Assembly: GCA_019752915.1 (NCBI GenBank)
Contig: JAIELO010000448.1
Span: forward strand, 1 to 7,179
Direction of reading: 5' to 3'
DNA: 7,179 nt
Origin: Burkholderiaceae bacterium
GTDB taxonomy: Bacteria; Pseudomonadota; Gammaproteobacteria; Burkholderiales; Burkholderiaceae_D
Shown: in pieces, positions 5,351-7,179 of the stretch
How the letters are laid out: every line of letters begins with the position of its first letter
Position numbering within the stretch: position 1 is the stretch's first letter
Notes under the pieces: generated by a model
Databases searched by the model: none
The model's input: the letters and a program-made list of their open reading frames with translations, nothing else
What the model was told of the DNA's origin: nothing
Translations under genes and position numbers: made by a program

Positions 5351-6175
5351 CTAGCTGGCCGCGCCCAGTTCGTCGCCCATTTCGCGGCCACGCGCGGCCG
5401 CCGCTTTCATGGCGGCGATGATCGCCGGTTTGACGCCGGCCGCTTCCATGCTGGTCAGCGCTGCGTAGGTAGTGCCGCCTTTCGATGTGACCCGCTCGCG
5501 CAGCAGCGTGACCGGTTCCTCCGATTGCTGCGCCAGTTGCGCCGCGCCCGTGAAGGTCGCCAGCGCCAGCTGCTTGCCCTGCTCGGCGCTCAGGCCCATT
5601 TCCTGCGCGGCCTGCTGCATCGCTTCAATGAAGTAGAACACGTAGGCGGGTCCGCTGCCCGACACCGCTGTCACGGCATCGATCTGCGCTTCGTCGTCCA
5701 GCCACACGGTCGGGCCGACGGCACGCAGAATATCGTCCGCTGCCTGCTTCTGCGCAGCGCTCACCCCCGCCGTCGCCACCATGCCGGTGATGCCCATGCC
5801 GATCAGCGCCGGGGTATTCGGCATGCAGCGCACGATGGCGCTGTAAGAACCCAGCCAGCGCGACAGGTCGGCACCACGGATGCCAGCGGCGATCGAGACG
5901 ATCAGCGGCTGGCGTGAAGCATCGAGCAAAGGCAGCAACTGCGCCGCCACAGCACGCATCGCTTGCGGCTTCACCGCCAGCACGATCACATCGGCTGCTG
6001 CGGCAGTGGCATCGGCCTGCGCCGCCGTGCTCACACCGAACTGCTGCTGCAAGCGTGCCAGCGCGTCGGCATTCGGATCGGCCACGTGGATATTGGCGCC
6101 TGCGGTCAATTTATTCGCCAGTCCCGCGATCAGGGCGGAGGCCATATTGCCGCCGCCAATAAATGCTATTTTCAT
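5351..6175 (-). CDS. proC: Pyrroline-5-carboxylate reductase
   Basis: This 274-aa cytoplasmic NAD(P)H-dependent enzyme catalyses the last step of proline synthesis, reducing 1-pyrroline-5-carboxylate. The N-terminal Rossmann fold starts MKIAFIGGGNMASALIAG, with the dinucleotide loop GGGNMA at 7-12. AVKPQ at 67-71 and MPNTPA at 118-123 follow. The C-terminal dimerisation and substrate domain carries VSGSGPAY at 171-178 and the P5CR signature around RERVTSKGGTT at 226-236. Two ATG codons stand in tandem (6178 and 6175, reading down the - strand). I prefer 6175 because AAGG lies 7 bases before it and the family normally begins MKI; starting at 6178 would add one Met and share one base with the yggS stop (TGATG). 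The position suggests translational coupling to yggS. Confidence 0.96.
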   Translation of the reverse strand: MKIAFIGGGNMASALIAGLANKLTAGANIHVADPNADALARLQQQFGVSTAAQADATAAAADVIVLAVKPQAMRAVAAQLLPLLDASRQPLIVSIAAGIRGADLSRWLGSYSAIVRCMPNTPALIGMGITGMVATAGVSAAQKQAADDILRAVGPTVWLDDEAQIDAVTAVSGSGPAYVFYFIEAMQQAAQEMGLSAEQGKQLALATFTGAAQLAQQSEEPVTLLRERVTSKGGTTYAALTSMEAAGVKPAIIAAMKAAAARGREMGDELGAAS

Positions 6176-6177
6176 CA

Positions 6178-6882
6178 TCAAGCCTTGTGATAAGTTCGTG
6201 CGCCGAAAATGGCGCTGCCAACGCGCACGATGGTCGCGCCTTCGACGATAGCGGCGCGTAAATCGGCCGACATACCCATCGACAGCGTATCGAGCGCCAG
6301 TCCTTCGGCGCGCAGTTGATCGTACAGCGCACGCAGGGCGGCAAACGCCGCGCGCTGCTGCGCATAGTCCTCGACCGGCTCAGGGATCGCCATCAGGCCA
6401 CGCAAGGTCAGATTCGGCAGCGCTGCGACTTTATGGGCCAGCGCCGACAGTTCCTGCGGGGTCACGCCGCTCTTGCTGGCCTCCCCGCTGATATTTACTT
6501 GCAAACAGATTTGTAACGGTGCCAACTCTGCCGGGCGCTGCTCGGACAGACGCTGGGCGATCTTTTCCCGCTCCACCGTATGCACCCAGTCGAAATGCTC
6601 GGCAATCGGGCGAGTCTTGTTGCTCTGGATCGGGCCAATAAAGTGCCACACCAGCGGCGCCGTCCCGGCTGCCCGCAGCGCCGCGATCTTGTCCACGCCC
6701 TCCTGCAGATAGTTCTCGCCAAACGCGCGCTGCCCGGCTGCCACGGCCTCCAGCACGGCATCGGCAGCAAAGGTTTTGGAGACGGCCAGCAGCTGTACCG
6801 ACTCGGGCGCACGGCCCGCCTCTTGGGCGGCGGCAACAATTGTCGAGGCGATGGCTTGCAAGTTCTGGGGAATCAGGGACAT
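6178..6882 (-). CDS. yggS: YggS/PLPBP family pyridoxal 5'-phosphate homeostasis protein
   Basis: At 234 aa it is the same length as E. coli YggS. The family binds PLP in a single TIM-barrel domain like alanine racemase, has no known catalytic activity and buffers PLP and amino-acid pools in the cytoplasm. The PLP-binding lysine is K36 in LLAVSKTF. Other conserved blocks are FGENYLQE at 54-61, WHFIGPIQSNK at 79-89, the RGLMAIP strand at 161-167, SMGMSAD at 201-207 and RVGSAIFG (phosphate binding) at 220-227. I chose the ATG at 6880-6882; a GTG at 6925-6927 is in frame but gives a non-family extension, and neither has a strong Shine-Dalgarno. The yggS-proC pair is widely conserved. It is divergent from pilT across 73 bp. 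Confidence 0.96.
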   Translation of the reverse strand: MSLIPQNLQAIASTIVAAAQEAGRAPESVQLLAVSKTFAADAVLEAVAAGQRAFGENYLQEGVDKIAALRAAGTAPLVWHFIGPIQSNKTRPIAEHFDWVHTVEREKIAQRLSEQRPAELAPLQICLQVNISGEASKSGVTPQELSALAHKVAALPNLTLRGLMAIPEPVEDYAQQRAAFAALRALYDQLRAEGLALDTLSMGMSADLRAAIVEGATIVRVGSAIFGARTYHKA

Positions 6883-6944
6883 AATCAGTGGATAAAGGTT
6901 GTAAAGCGGCAAGCACCAACACGGCACTTCAACAGTTCAGGCAC

Positions 6945-6948
6945 AGGA
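6945..6948 (+). promoter_or_regulatory. Shine-Dalgarno sequence of pilT
   Basis: AGGA lies seven bases before the ATG at 6956-6958 and supports that start. The 73-bp gap between yggS and pilT must hold both divergent promoters. I see no strong -35/-10 pair in it for either direction; TTGGTG-17-TTTATC toward yggS is weak. Confidence 0.6.
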
Positions 6949-6955
6949 ATTATAA

Positions 6956-7179
6956 ATGGACATTACCGAGCTACTCGCATTCTCCGTCAAGAACAAGGCC
7001 TCGGACCTGCACCTGTCGGCCGGATTGCCGCCTATGATACGGGTGCACGGCGATGTGCGCCGCATCAATCTGCCGCCGCTCGAGCACAAAGACGTGCACG
7101 GCATGATCTATGACATCATGAACGACGGCCAGCGCAAGGCCTACGAAGAAATGCTGGAGTGCGATTTTTCCTTCGCCAT
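6956..7179 (+). CDS. pilT: Type IV pilus retraction ATPase PilT, N-terminal part (3' end outside window)
   Basis: The frame runs open to the window edge (74 complete codons) and begins MDITELLAFSVKNKASDLHL. This is the highly conserved PilT N-terminus with the ASDLHLSAGLPPMIRVHGD motif at about 15-33, and it continues to YEEMLECDFSFA. PilT is the main motor for type IV pilus disassembly, acting as a cytoplasmic hexamer at the inner-membrane PilC platform. Only the N-terminal PAS-like domain is visible; Walker A, Walker B and the AIRNLIRE motif would lie beyond 7179. The start has AGGA seven bases upstream. The yggS/pilT divergent pairing is the standard order in pseudomonads and many betaproteobacteria and strengthens the call. 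Confidence 0.95.
   Translation, partial: MDITELLAFSVKNKASDLHLSAGLPPMIRVHGDVRRINLPPLEHKDVHGMIYDIMNDGQRKAYEEMLECDFSFA

Overview
The window is about 60% GC and carries only compact, conserved chromosomal genes. The gene set (split heptose adenylyltransferase rfaE2, an oxyR-ubiA pair, pilU and pilT, a HiPIP, yggS-proC) and the protein sequences point to a betaproteobacterium of the Burkholderiales, most likely Oxalobacteraceae. That placement is from memory of the families, not from a search. All complete genes look intact; there are no phage, plasmid, CRISPR or tRNA/rRNA features.

Layout. At 1-63 is the tail of a probable comF, followed by trmL (tRNA wobble methyltransferase) on the + strand. 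A 10-bp perfect hairpin separates trmL from a convergent two-gene unit on the - strand, pilU then rfaE2 (type IV pilus retraction ATPase; ADP-heptose synthesis for LPS). A divergent intergenic region of about 104 bp separates pilU from oxyR, a peroxide sensor with Cys199 and Cys208. Downstream on + are ubiA (ubiquinone prenyltransferase) and a 122-aa DUF883 membrane-anchored protein, with hairpins in the gaps. On the - strand, yggS, proC and a Tat-exported HiPIP form a tight unit that converges on DUF883. Divergent from yggS, pilT begins on + and runs off the right edge.

The one element that is not ordinary coding sequence is the DUF883/HiPIP intergenic gap. It is filled almost wall to wall (4780-5009) by five copies of a 37-bp repeat with an invariant core GTCAGATCCGACAT. 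Two diverged copies lie forward, and three nearly identical copies lie reversed in a 41-bp tandem period. This looks like a REP/BIME-type non-autonomous palindromic element and is the best candidate for follow-up.

Functionally the genes fall into small themes rather than one system: pilus retraction (pilU, pilT), envelope LPS (rfaE2), respiration and redox (oxyR, ubiA, HiPIP), and PLP/proline metabolism (yggS, proC). I see no convincing novel multi-gene system here.
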